Positions 51,901 through 59,620 of a DNA stretch of 64,000 nucleotides are shown piece after piece. The stretch is from the NCBI RefSeq assembly GCF_000237925.1, contig NC_031497.1:22511249-22575248 (forward strand). Reading direction: 5' to 3'. This DNA is from Schistosoma mansoni (taxonomy: Eukaryota > Platyhelminthes > Trematoda > Strigeidida > Schistosomatidae). The first letter of the stretch is position 1. Every line of letters begins with the position of its first letter. Made by a program: the position numbers and the translations under genes. The notes beneath the pieces are model-generated. The model was not told the origin of the DNA and did no database searches. It worked only from the letters and a program-made list of their open reading frames with translations.

Positions 51901-52419
51901 ATTTTAGAGGGTTCCAAAAATGGTAGGCTTAAGTGAGTCCATGAAACACTTTCATCTTCAAAAGCTTCATTGACCTGCGCGACTACACTCGTTTCAAGAA
52001 GAGATTCGTCTGTTGCTTCGTTTATCTTTTTGCCATTTTGTCTGACTGGCTGCGGGGAGAATGAATAATGTGACAACTGTTAATAAAATAACAGGGCAGT
52101 AACATCACTTACATCATGTTTATTTACCGATTCCGTCTTCTCTTTTGAGAGAACAGAAGCCTCATCTTCATCATCACTGGACTCAATGATAACCCGTCGT
52201 CTTTTGCTAACGGACGAAGTAGTGGGGCTGGACATATTCTAACATTAGATGTATTAAGTTTGAGGTGATGGACTTTACTTCATCATCGCATTCACCGGGT
52301 GGCCTCAGGCATGCAACTGGAGAGTTTGTGTTTTTTGAGGATTCTGGGCAAATTTTGTTCGAAGTTTCAGACAAAGGTTTAGGGGAACGCGTAAAGAAAG
52401 TCAAAAGGCTCTTTTGCAT
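24392..52419 (-). CDS. MSH6: DNA mismatch repair protein MSH6 (MutS homolog), 21 exons
   Basis: Exons, 5' to 3' on the minus strand: 52419-52279, 52238-52113, 52049-51825, 51790-51572, 51532-51200, 51165-51094, 49501-49243, 48069-47858, 44092-43984, 42216-42054, 41873-41706, 37753-37669, 36099-36004, 34815-34756, 32911-32685, 31179-31047, 30136-29894, 28140-27754, 26899-26765, 25839-25772, 24464-24392. They total 3534 bp (1177 aa plus stop) with every phase consistent and GT/AG borders. MSH6 pairs with MSH2 (MutSalpha) and recognises single mismatches and small loops in nuclear DNA. Visible features are an N-terminal PIP box (Q2, L5, F8, F9) for PCNA, mismatch-binding F193-Y-E195, RRPDHPEYD...LYVPEEF, Walker [10 protein letters not shown] (935-943), ABC signature region [13 protein letters not shown], Walker B MDELGRGT (about 1013-1020) and STHYHS. 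The vertebrate PWWP domain is absent, which accounts for most of the length difference from human (about 1360 aa). The gene appears intact. Confidence 0.96.
26765..30136 (-). CDS. MSH6: MSH6 exons 17-19, ABC-type ATPase domain
   Basis: Exon 17 (30136-29894) carries [14 protein letters not shown] and Walker [18 protein letters not shown]. Exon 18 (28140-27754) carries [36 protein letters not shown], Walker [17 protein letters not shown] and the H-loop LFSTHYHSL. Exon 19 (26899-26765) carries [24 protein letters not shown]. All catalytic motifs expected for a working MutS ATPase are present. Introns 17 and 18 are 1753 and 854 bp. Confidence 0.93.
28600..29110 (-). mobile_element. 0.5-kb non-autonomous element made of RTE-like element ends, with target-site duplication
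   Basis: The left part (28600-28925) matches the 5' part of the RTE-like element at 44756-46557 (shared AGCCCC..AATGCCCT, GGAAAACCCTGAT, CAAACTAATGGTGAACACAG). The right part (about 29020-29110) matches that element's 3' end (TTTATGTGTTCAAATAAATA). The reverse transcriptase body is absent. A 12-bp direct repeat, AACCTTGCTGTA, flanks it (28589-28600 and 29111-29122), so the short form inserted as a unit, probably moved in trans. Orientation by homology to the element's coding strand is plus; it lies in MSH6 intron 17, opposite to the gene. Confidence 0.72.
30189..30436 (+). mobile_element. Sm-alpha-type SINE with hammerhead ribozyme, in MSH6 intron 16
   Basis: A 248-bp insertion is flanked by a 13-bp direct repeat TATAATTAGAAAA (30176-30188 and 30437-30449), an exact target-site duplication. 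The body (GTTAGGACTGCAACTGGTCA, TAATTCACAAGCATG, GAACATCAACTCTGAGATGC) and the 3' hammerhead motif match what I know of the schistosome Sm-alpha family. It is non-autonomous and moved by a LINE in trans. It lies antisense to MSH6, about 40 bp from the exon 17 acceptor. Confidence 0.85.
30355..30416 (+). ncRNA. Hammerhead ribozyme (type I, schistosome class)
   Basis: All core parts are in order: CTGACGA (30369-30375), stem II GTCCC-AAAT-AGGAC, GAAA (30390-30393), a short stem III CGC/GCG, and the cleavage triplet GTC (30399-30401), with self-cleavage expected after 30401. Stem I pairs CCGG (30365-30368) with CTGG (30402-30405), including one G-T wobble. The outer sequence ATTCCACTGC is typical for schistosome satellite and SINE ribozymes. 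It is active only in plus-strand RNA, so not in MSH6 pre-mRNA. Confidence 0.88.
30495..30528. repeat. (AT)17 microsatellite
   Basis: An uninterrupted AT dinucleotide run in MSH6 intron 16. Confidence 0.95.
33215..33428. repeat. GC-richer interspersed repeat remnant in MSH6 intron 14
   Basis: A stretch with CTCCTCCTTTACCCGGGCTT and ATGTTGGAGCATAGG stands out from the AT-rich intron. The phrase is familiar from repetitive non-coding parts of schistosome LINEs, but there is no second copy in this window to prove it. Family not assigned. Confidence 0.35.
36945..36980. repeat. (TA)18 microsatellite
   Basis: An uninterrupted TA run in MSH6 intron 12. Confidence 0.95.
39080..40865 (+). mobile_element. 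CR1/Jockey-like LINE copy with ORF1 and endonuclease remnants, RT missing
   Basis: An ORF1-like part (about 39110-39680) includes [19 protein letters not shown] broken AP-endonuclease part follows: [12 protein letters not shown] (about 39800), ITETWL-like [12 protein letters not shown] (about 39855), [10 protein letters not shown] (about 40160) and [15 protein letters not shown] (about 40320). At about 40690 the sequence jumps to the 3' end ([19 protein letters not shown], then CTCCTGTCCTTTCATAACTG) shared with the copy at 8763-10284. The reverse transcriptase is therefore deleted. Several stops are present. It lies in MSH6 intron 11, opposite to the gene. Confidence 0.75.
41160..41650 (-). 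mobile_element. Penelope-like element reverse transcriptase fragment
   Basis: The minus-strand translation contains [40 protein letters not shown] and [18 protein letters not shown], the N-terminal reverse transcriptase signature of Penelope-like elements (GS..PRLYGLPK.HK...PLRPI). Only about 140 codons remain. A short piece around 41583-41650 (TCATGATTTCAAATATGAAA, CTCCATAAAACCCCTTCTGA) looks like part of another schistosome repeat joined to it. It sits in MSH6 intron 11, within about 60-100 bp of the exon 11 donor and in the gene's orientation. Confidence 0.7.
42515..42598. repeat. Near-perfect hairpin, about 38-bp arms, 5-nt loop
   Basis: The arm 42515-42553 and its inverted partner 42559-42598 are separated by TTCGC (42554-42558). 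The inner 17 bp (ATATTTGTAAAATCTCA against its complement) pair perfectly; the outer part has a few mismatches. It lies in MSH6 intron 9. Confidence 0.8.
42960..43110 (+). repeat. Interspersed repeat, copy 2 of 2 (about 150 bp)
   Basis: Plus-strand copy of the repeat found on the minus strand at 19540-19690, sharing GTGGTCTACTTATATCC, GGTCAGACATAGAATGTATT and AATGAAGCGCAATCG. It lies in MSH6 intron 9. Confidence 0.65.
43540..43885 (+). mobile_element. 3' fragment of the RTE-like LINE
   Basis: The sequence matches the end of the LINE at 12540-14730: GTGATTATCATAACCAATGG TTAGAG corresponds to the DYRNQWLE codons, followed by the shared 3' UTR (ACCGATGTGCATACGTACC). It ends about 100 bp from MSH6 exon 9 and is antisense to the gene. 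Confidence 0.7.
44756..46557 (+). mobile_element. Diverged RTE-like LINE in MSH6 intron 8
   Basis: A 5' part (44756-45090) is shared with the mini-element at 28600-29110. A broken reverse transcriptase follows: [20 protein letters not shown] (about 45148), [16 protein letters not shown] with the catalytic YADN (about 45430), [11 protein letters not shown] (about 45546), and LQWLGHTLR (about 45970). The tail region (about 46150-46557) contains [15 protein letters not shown] codons, an ATT-rich low-complexity run (46320-46400), and an end TTTATGTGTTCAAATAAATA. It has several stops and frame changes. It resembles the 12540-14730 family in layout but is clearly more diverged. Confidence 0.72.
46965..47045. 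repeat. Fold-back with perfect 26-bp arms, 29-nt spacer
   Basis: The arm 46965-46990 starts GATAAGATGGTGGTTGG; its exact reverse complement is 47020-47045 (TGACTACCTCCAACC...). The spacer (46991-47019) contains CCAGAATATCCTGGACCTAG. The arm sequence resembles a common schistosome repeat head, so this may be a repeat copy that snapped back on itself. It lies in MSH6 intron 8. Confidence 0.9.
48745..48850 (-). repeat. tRNA-like SINE, copy 3 (diverged)
   Basis: On the minus strand it reads GGTTAAGATGTC, then GTTCAAGTCTCATTCC and TTTGGTTTGG, the same order as copies 1 and 2. It lies in MSH6 intron 7. The call rests on partial similarity. Confidence 0.35.
51094..52419 (-). CDS. MSH6: MSH6 exons 1-6 with micro-introns (N-terminus to connector domain)
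   Basis: Six exons are packed in 1.3 kb and separated by introns of 40, 63, 34, 39 and 34 bp. Exon 1 holds the PIP box MQKSLLTFF; exon 2 an acidic and Ser-rich linker with a basic cluster (SKRRRVI) that could be a nuclear signal; exons 3-4 MutS domain I with [18 protein letters not shown]; exon 5 [11 protein letters not shown] and [14 protein letters not shown]. Borders were chosen because they restore the conserved MSH6 alignment ([35 protein letters not shown]). The 39-bp intron 4 (51533-51571) has no stop and a length divisible by three. Confidence 0.93.
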
Positions 52420-53110
52420 TTTTTTTGGATATTAAACGTCGTGGTTAAATGAGAATCAAGTCCTATACTAGTCGAATTTAGGTAATCTACAAATTAGGAA
52501 ACATAAACGAGTCATGATAAGTCAAAACCCACTAAGAACATACCGAACTACTTTACAACCACAAAGTCCCTAAAACCCAATTGCGCGCATCGGCACAAGG
52601 TCTGTTCTGTTGCCAGTGAAAAAGAAAAAGGAAAGTGCTCATTGAATAACAATAATATGTAATGTACAGTTATAGACATTTTAAGTTTTATTTTGCATTC
52701 TTGTGACTCGGTTTTCAATACATCTAACATTTGAGTGACGAGTTAATGTCAACCGACTGGTTTGTTTCCATACACATTCTAGTTAGAAAATAAAGTTCCG
52801 TGTATACATGGTTGTTAAGTCTATTAAAATTAGCTACTGAGGACTCTGTAGTCACAACCAACGAGAAAGCACTCAAAGTAAGATCAATGTGCAATATTAG
52901 AGCCGTGAGTTTATAAATGTCTTCCATCTTCACATCGCAGTAGATTGGAGGTTGTCTTGTGAACAGGCAAACTGCTCGTATATGTTGATTTCTAATTGTA
53001 TCTGTATTCGTGGGATAACTAAAACAACAGAAGAACAGCAGTGGAGAGGAAGGATTCCTACTAGAGTTCCGGTTCGCTAGTTAAGTTTGACATTATTTAT
53101 TCAGTTACAG
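52420..53110. promoter_or_regulatory. MSH6 upstream region
   Basis: The 5' flank of MSH6. The ATG at 52419 follows AAAAAAAA directly on the minus strand. No TATA box or known binding site is evident. If the exon candidate at 53111 is real, the region may serve as a two-way promoter. Confidence 0.3.
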
Positions 53111-53234
53111 GGAGATGTTCTTGATCTCATGACAAAATTTAATATTACTGCTAATACAAAGGAACTGCTATCAAAAATGACTTTATTCCTTGAAAATACA
53201 GATCGTCATATGAATTTCAAGCAGACAACTAACG
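53111..53234 (+). CDS. Candidate internal exon of an unrecognised gene
   Basis: A 124-bp open segment lies between a good acceptor (TTCAGTTACAG) and a donor (AACG|GTAATT). It encodes GDVLDLMTKFNITANTKELL and SKMTLFLENTDRHMNFKQTT, an even, coding-like mix of residues. It would be divergent from MSH6. No family is recognised and no neighbouring exons were found; the Gypsy LTR follows at 53431. It may be chance. Confidence 0.25.
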
Positions 53235-53430
53235 GTAATTCGTGCTGTCGTTGGAGACACGCTCTAGACTCAATGTTCCGAGTTCCAATAAACCAGTAGT
53301 TTATATTTATACTTACTGGTTTTATGGTGTAAACAAACTAGTTGCAAACATCAAGTTCGGCACAAAGTTGAAATGTACTTATTTGAAATGTAGTGATTGT
53401 AAATTGTTGGATTTGACAAAGCTTATATTG

Positions 53431-53930
53431 TAGTGCCGCGATTCGTTAATCGTTTACTTCGATAACCGTTATGATTCTAATCTTAACGGCGTGTAAAATC
53501 AGAAGACAAAGGATAGCAGCAACTACAGTTTGTTGTCGAATAACTCAGGTCAGAAAGTTAACAACACCTGAGCGAGTGAACAGGCGAACAAGCGAAGGAA
53601 ACGAACGAGGAGCAAGCGAGCGAATAGCAAGCAATTACATAGGCAATTTATAGTCAAATTTAATAAGGGCACAGCAAAGCAAAACAAAGGCTGATAATAG
53701 TATTTGCGTGCGTACACATATGGGGAGGAGTATGAGTCATCGAATGATATTTAAGCAGTCAACATTTCGGATAGTGTCATGTGCTCTAGTGGTATAGCAG
53801 TGCAAAGAATATGCAAATTGTTACTATCCTAATGACGATGCCTGTCAAGTAAGTTAATAAAAAGGGCTTAACCAAAATTGACTATAATCGAAATTGGTTA
53901 TAGGATGGTTGCTATATAGCTCCCTCCTGC
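53431..53930 (-). repeat. Probable 3' LTR of the Gypsy element (borders tentative)
   Basis: The stretch begins TGTAGTGCCGCG in plus view. On the other side a purine-rich tract in minus view (GCAGGAGGGAGC, about 53921-53932) is a plausible polypurine tract, giving an LTR of about 500 bp. No second LTR is available to fix the borders. Confidence 0.4.
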
Positions 53931-55522
53931 AAACAAAGATATATGAAAAAATGTCTGTGTTTGCATAAAGTACAGTAAATTGAATAGCGTAGTTACAATC
54001 ATTTGAAGATATAGGCTTGTACAAAATTAGAATGAAGTTAGTGTGTATTTAGTTTGTGCCCGTCTGTTAGGCCATACAAAATAGCGGTAAGATATAAAAG
54101 GAATATGGTATCGCTTCGAAAAAAATTACACGTATAAGCGTAAGGATGTACATAAGCTGTGCCGAGTTTAATAGCGTTTAACATGAGTTTAATAATCTAT
54201 ATGTATACAATGAGGAGGAAGAATTATAATTAATATTCGAAATAGCAGAAAATTATCAGTAAAAGATTGTAGCGACACAGCGTTGCGGCCATCTTACTCT
54301 GCGACCAGATTTTGTCGTTATCGGAGTCTCTTCTTTTTGGTGCGTTAGCGTCGTTGATTCTTGAGACTCGTGTTTAGTCGGTGTGATCGTCTTCGAGAGA
54401 CTTGTACTTGTCGATTGAAAATCGCTATCAATGAAAGCTGGTTTCACTCGATCGATGCTGATTACATCTGTCCTTCCAGCTTTTTCTACCGTGACTGTCT
54501 TATCTGTCTTCGTAATCACTCTAAATGGACCTTCATAGTTCGGTTGCAGAGGTGGTTGTACATTGTCTCTTCTGATGAATACGTGCGTGCTATTATGTAG
54601 TTGCTGAGGTACGAATACTCGTCGTTGTTGTAGTCTAGAAAGTGCTATTTTAAGATCGTTCATGTGTTTCTTCAGGCGTTGCACGTAGTTGGCTACATCA
54701 GTCGGAACACTTTTACCTGAAGCGAAAAATTCTCCGGGTAAACGTAAAGTAGTTCCATATACCAACTCGGCTGGACAACATCCCATATCCTGTTTAATTA
54801 TTGTTCTTAAACCTAACATGACTAAAGGAAGCTTATTAGCCCAATCGTTATTGACAATGACAGATGTAAGGGATGCTTTCAACTGCCTATGTAGGCGTTC
54901 AACCATTCCGTTTGCCATTGGATGGTAGGATGCCGTTCGTATACGTTTAATTCCGAGGAGTTCTGTAAGCTGCTGGAAGAGTCGACTTTCAAATTGAGCT
55001 CCTCTATCGGTCGTGATAATTGCCGGTATACCATAGTAAGAAATCCAATTTTCGATAAGGGCTTTGGCTACGGATTCGGCTGAGGTGTCTTTTATTGGCA
55101 CCGCTACAGGCCATCGGGTAAATCTATCGATGCATGTAAAAATATAGTTGTACCCGTTCGAAACTGGCAGTGGTCCCACGATATCGATGTGTATATGTTC
55201 GAATCGAGTGTCTGGCTGTGAAAACGAACCCATTGGCGAGCTAGTATGACGATATACTTTGGCTTTTTGACATTTCATGCATGTTTGTGTCCAATTACGT
55301 ACATCGCGATTCATTTTCGTCCATACGAAACGCTCACTGATTAATTTCATCGTGGCTTTTATTCCCGGGTGCGATAGGTTATGGATACTTTCGAATACTT
55401 TCCGTCGCAATGGTTTAGGAACGAATGGGCGAGGTCGGCCTGTCGACATGTCACATATTACTTTCGCGTTGCCGAACTGAATATCTTTGAATAATAATGA
55501 CGTCGTGTCATCGAATCTTAGC
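53431..55522 (-). mobile_element. Ty3/Gypsy LTR retrotransposon, broken 3' part
   Basis: The minus strand carries the end of pol: an integrase with HHCC finger (LSHPGIKATMKLI, CMKCQKAKVYRH), DDE core (IDIVGPLPVSNGYNYIFTCID, TTDRGAQFESRL, YHPMANGMVERLHRQLKASL), and a C-terminal region (about 54256-55450). An LTR-like stretch follows towards the left end, its outer border probably TGTAGTGCCGCG at 53431 (plus-strand view). The remainder of pol and gag and the 5' LTR are lost in the scaffold gap or absent, so the copy is incomplete here. The integrase part itself looks whole in the window. The best relatives are the CsRn1/Boudicca group known from flukes. Confidence 0.85.
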
Positions 55523-55722
55523 NNNNNNNNNNNNNNNNNNNNNNNNNNNNNNNNNNNNNNNNNNNNNNNNNNNNNNNNNNNNNNNNNNNNNNNNNNNNNN
55601 NNNNNNNNNNNNNNNNNNNNNNNNNNNNNNNNNNNNNNNNNNNNNNNNNNNNNNNNNNNNNNNNNNNNNNNNNNNNNNNNNNNNNNNNNNNNNNNNNNNN
55701 NNNNNNNNNNNNNNNNNNNNNN
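55523..55722. other. Assembly gap, 200 N
   Basis: A run of exactly 200 N, a conventional length for scaffold gaps of unknown size. It cuts the Gypsy pol region. Confidence 0.99.
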
Positions 55723-56532
55723 ATATAGAAATAACCGATTTATTTTAGTTTACTGAGGCGTTAACATTCTTTATGAATAAAGCAAATATGATCAGAATTT
55801 ATTTTTTTTTTGTTTTTATAAAAAAAACCTGAAATTATCAGTTTCGTTTTGATAATCCGTACCATAATAATAATAAGGATAATAATAATATCTTAACCGT
55901 TTAACAAATAATAGTAGTTAATAGCAGCTGACTTTACCTACTACTAAACACTAAGGGATAATGCACGTTATTCCATTTTTTTTTGTGGATGATAATATTC
56001 ATAGTGACAATAATAATAATAATAATCCATCCGTTAAAGATAAATGTTGTTATTCATGCATCCAGATTAAGAAGTGATTTATAAAGATTATGTGAATAAC
56101 TATTAAATTAAAATTATAGTGTGTACTGATAAAGGTGGGATTGAAATTCATTATAATAGATATATGTATTTTTAATCCAAATACATTGATATTTAGAACC
56201 ATTTTATAAAATAGATGGAGGAAAAAGAAAAGTCAAACAAATCAACTGGATCTAGAAAAATGAACCATTTTATTGAATTAATGATCAATAATAGATCCAG
56301 AATAATTAAAGCTGTATGTATCGTTCTAAGTTTATTTCATAAGATTGAAGGATGAAATTTTTGTTTGTGAAGGAGTGTATAACTTCAAATTGAATTTTCA
56401 CAGTGAATATAAATTGTATCAGAAGAGGTTATGGATATTATAGTAATTTTAATAGTTGAGATCATGAGTTAATTAAAGCTAGACCACTATGGAAAATCTG
56501 GAATCAATGAATGGCCGTTTCGTTTTAATATG
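55723..56532. other. AT-rich intergenic stretch
   Basis: Short (ATA)n and (AAT)n runs occur, for example at about 55865-55895 and 56010-56025. No gene, no repeat with a second copy and no RNA gene were recognised. Confidence 0.5.
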
Positions 56533-56985
56533 TGTTATAACTTGTTGCTGAGTAGATGCCTTGTTAACGTATGACGTGATAAGACTGTTAATCAGAGAGC
56601 AGTGAATTATCGATTGGAACAGTGACACACAAAAATCGTACGAGTAGTCTAGAGTACTTGCCAGTCCTGCTTCTGCCTAGCCTAACCAGTTAAGTTCAAA
56701 GCAGCCTCTGCGGTATGAATCATTGTATTTCAAACATACTGAGTTTATATGCCAATCAAACTGACCACATCGCACCATAAACTAGAAAACAACATATGTA
56801 CAAGATTTAGCCAAAAGTGGCTATGAATATGAGGAACAGTAATCAATAGACTACGGATAACTCAAGAATGGTAAATCGTATAACAGTAGCTTATAGTTCA
56901 AAATAAAGCTCATGATAAGGGGAACATGAATATAAATAGTTTAGTTATTTAGCAATTATACGATTAGTAACGATATACAGAAGTG
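56533..56985 (+). repeat. LTR-like interspersed repeat, copy C
   Basis: It starts TGTTATAAC and follows copies A and B through AGTCCTGCTTCTGCCTAGCC, GACCACATCG, GATTTAGCCAAAAGTGGCT and AACTCAAGAATGGTAAATCG. Similarity stops near 56985, before the terminus seen in A and B. Confidence 0.5.
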
Positions 56986-57509
56986 TTCAGTGTGCCCTTC
57001 AAGACTAGCTTGATTAGAAAACAGGATCAACATAGTCATTCAAAGTTGGTAAGTGGGCATAAATATCTCAACCAGACTGTGAAAGGACGATACAGTGATG
57101 TGGAAAAGTGAATCATTCAAGTATAAAGGTGTTCCCTATTTATCAATTCTTTCTGGCAGGTATTGCAGATCAAACGCTTAACCAACAAACCAATAGATGA
57201 AACGCACGTGAGCTTTTAAGTTACGTCCGTATATTTATTGGTTACTAGTAAACTATAAAATAAATCACATGGACAAAATTAAGATGTCTCGTGACTCGAA
57301 AATTTTTTAATTCTAATTCAACACTATCATGTAATGATTTCTTCGGCATAAAATAACAGCAATCATAATGTTTTATCAACGTGGAACAAACTACAGAATG
57401 TCAGTTACTTGATGTTTAGAAAGTAGTGGCTTGAGCATATCATAGCTCTTATGATTACATCTTAATTTTATTAACAGAAAGTAATTTGAAACAAGCCATA
57501 TTGTGTTAT

Positions 57510-58303
57510 TATTGTTAAGAGTCTCTAAGTATAAAATTACATTTTGTGTGTTCGGAGGCAATGTAGCAGAAGCCTCAGCAGCAGCAGGTCTCAATATAAG
57601 CAAAGGGAAAAGCAAGACTCTTCGATACAATACAACATGCACCAATCAAATTACGCTTGGCGGAGAAGCTTTGGAGAATGTGGAAACCTTTACATATCTG
57701 GGCAGCATCATCGATGAACACGGTGGATCAGATGCAGATGTGAGGGCGAGGATTGGCAAAGCAAGAGCAGTATATCTGCAACTGAAGAACATCTGGAACT
57801 CAAAACAATTGTCTGTCAACCAACACCAAGATCAGAATTTTCAATACAAATGTCAAGACAGTTCTACTGTATGGGGCGGAAACCTCGAGAACTATGAAAG
57901 CCATCATCCAGAAGATACGAGTGTTTATTAACAGTTGTCTACGCAAGATACTTCGGATCCGTTGGTCAGACACTATCAGCAACAATCTACTGTGGGAAAG
58001 AACAAATCACATTCCATCCAGTGCAGGAAGAAATCAAGAAGAAGCGATGGAAGTGGATTGGGCACACTTTGAAGAAATCACCCAATTGTGTCACAAGACA
58101 AGCCCTCACATGGAATCCTGAAGGCCAAAGGAGAAGAGGAAGACCAAAGAACACATTACGCCGAGAAATGGAAGCAGACATGAGAAGAATGAACAAAAAC
58201 TGGATAGAACTAGAAAGGAAAGCCCAGGACAGATTGGTTTGGAAAATGCTGGTCGGCGGCCTATGCTCGATTGGGAGTAACAGGCGTAAGTAAGTAAGTA
58301 AGT
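57510..58303 (+). mobile_element. RTE-like LINE 3' fragment, second family
   Basis: The translation shows the C-terminal part of a reverse transcriptase ORF: VETFTYLGSIIDEHGGSDAD (about 57680), [32 protein letters not shown] (about 58035), [20 protein letters not shown] (about 58140) and MLVGGLCS near the end. Frame changes lie near 57830 and 58020. It ends in a (GTAA)4 tail (58286-58303). The different tail and protein separate it from the (TGAC)n family at 12540-14730. Confidence 0.78.
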
Positions 58304-59085
58304 GTTCGGAGACAAAGCTTTAAACCTACGAAAATGACTAGACAAGCATGACAATAGCTATGTGCCAGTGATTAAAACGTATAAAGCTATTTTGAAAATA
58401 TACACCGAGATGGTAAACATAATTAGGATCTTTTTATAATAATGCGCGAATTTTTAGCTACTACATTCCAATATGGTTGACCATGTTGACTGGTAGGAAC
58501 TATATTGAGAAAAAAAATCTCAATCTCAATAGATAGAGATGTACACTGATTATTTTGCAATTACGGCATCGACTGAATGTGGACATCTAATTAGAAATGA
58601 AGCTTTTGATACCTAAGGTTGAATAAATAATTTACAAATCGGAACAGCTCTTTATCGCTTTGTATCAAGTCAGAAATGTTTATGTTATACCATTCAAGTA
58701 ACTCGAATGCTATTAATTCTCTTACGTCTGTTCCACCGACAAAAAAACAATAGTACTTAATATCAGTGCTCATAACTGAAAATTATTTACACTACATAGA
58801 TTTTGAAGTAAACTAGGCATGTTAGATTAAACTACAAGAGAATCCGATGGAAATCTTAAAATCTTTGTTAGAATGATCGGTAGGATTCATTTTTTAACTT
58901 GTGGATAGTATATTCTGCTACTGTATGCCCACAAAGAGTATGGTTATTTCAAAAGTAAAGGTGATATGCATTCAATGTATCGTATATTTGTTTCTCCTCT
59001 AAAACCGTTGGAGATTAAATCCTTAAATGCAATTTATTAGGAAGAAACTCAGTATGATTATGTACTGATTTAAATGTAACATTCA
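58304..59085. other. AT-rich intergenic stretch
   Basis: Nothing recognisable was seen in either strand beyond short chance frames. Confidence 0.45.
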
Positions 59086-59089
59086 TTGA

Positions 59090-59144
59090 GATGGAGGAGA
59101 TTTGTAGCTCAGATGGAGTTTTGTTCTCTAAGCTGGATGGCTAA
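59090..59144 (+). repeat. tRNA-like SINE start cut by assembly gap
   Basis: TTGTAGCTCAGATGG with an A-box-like TAGCTCAG stands at the start of a segment that ends at the gap. The B-box, if any, is hidden. The call is tentative. Confidence 0.3.
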
Positions 59145-59344
59145 NNNNNNNNNNNNNNNNNNNNNNNNNNNNNNNNNNNNNNNNNNNNNNNNNNNNNNNN
59201 NNNNNNNNNNNNNNNNNNNNNNNNNNNNNNNNNNNNNNNNNNNNNNNNNNNNNNNNNNNNNNNNNNNNNNNNNNNNNNNNNNNNNNNNNNNNNNNNNNNN
59301 NNNNNNNNNNNNNNNNNNNNNNNNNNNNNNNNNNNNNNNNNNNN
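59145..59344. other. Assembly gap, 200 N
   Basis: The second run of exactly 200 N. Its right edge begins with an Illumina adapter end. Confidence 0.99.
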
Positions 59345-59357
59345 GCTCTTCCGATCT
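59345..59357. other. Illumina adapter remnant in the assembly
   Basis: GCTCTTCCGATCT directly after the gap is identical to the last 13 bases of the standard Illumina read adapter. A chance match of 13 bases at a contig edge is very unlikely. The bases are not genomic. Confidence 0.93.
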
Positions 59358-59620
59358 GTGAAGTGTTTGAATTGCCTCTATAGAGGCAATTCCAAAAACA
59401 CAAGAGAATTTTTAGAAGATTGGCACTCAGATCAACCAGCAATAAACAAGCACATTGAAATTAATCCAATTTATCAACCAATCAGGAAAATTATGCAGAA
59501 ACATAGGAACATAAATCAAACCAATGGGAAATACAACTAAAACAAGGAAATAAACAATGACAGATTTAAGGTCAACAAGAACCAACCAGCATCGAGGTGT
59601 ACAGGACAAGCTGTGAACCA
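59358..59620 (+). mobile_element. Possible Penelope-like element 3' remnant
   Basis: The frame NSKNTREFLEDWHSDQPAIN followed by KHIEINPIYQPIRK resembles the segment after the GIY-YIG nuclease in Penelope-like elements, as I recall it (FLEAW, INRH, PxY). Only about 60 codons remain. The left border is the contig edge, so the reading of its start is unsafe. Confidence 0.4.

Noticed and set aside
54361-54928. Plus-strand frames over the Gypsy integrase
   Set aside because: They are antisense shadows of the integrase reading on the minus strand.
55487-55756. Open frames across the N gap
   Set aside because: They exist only because N codons cannot be stops.
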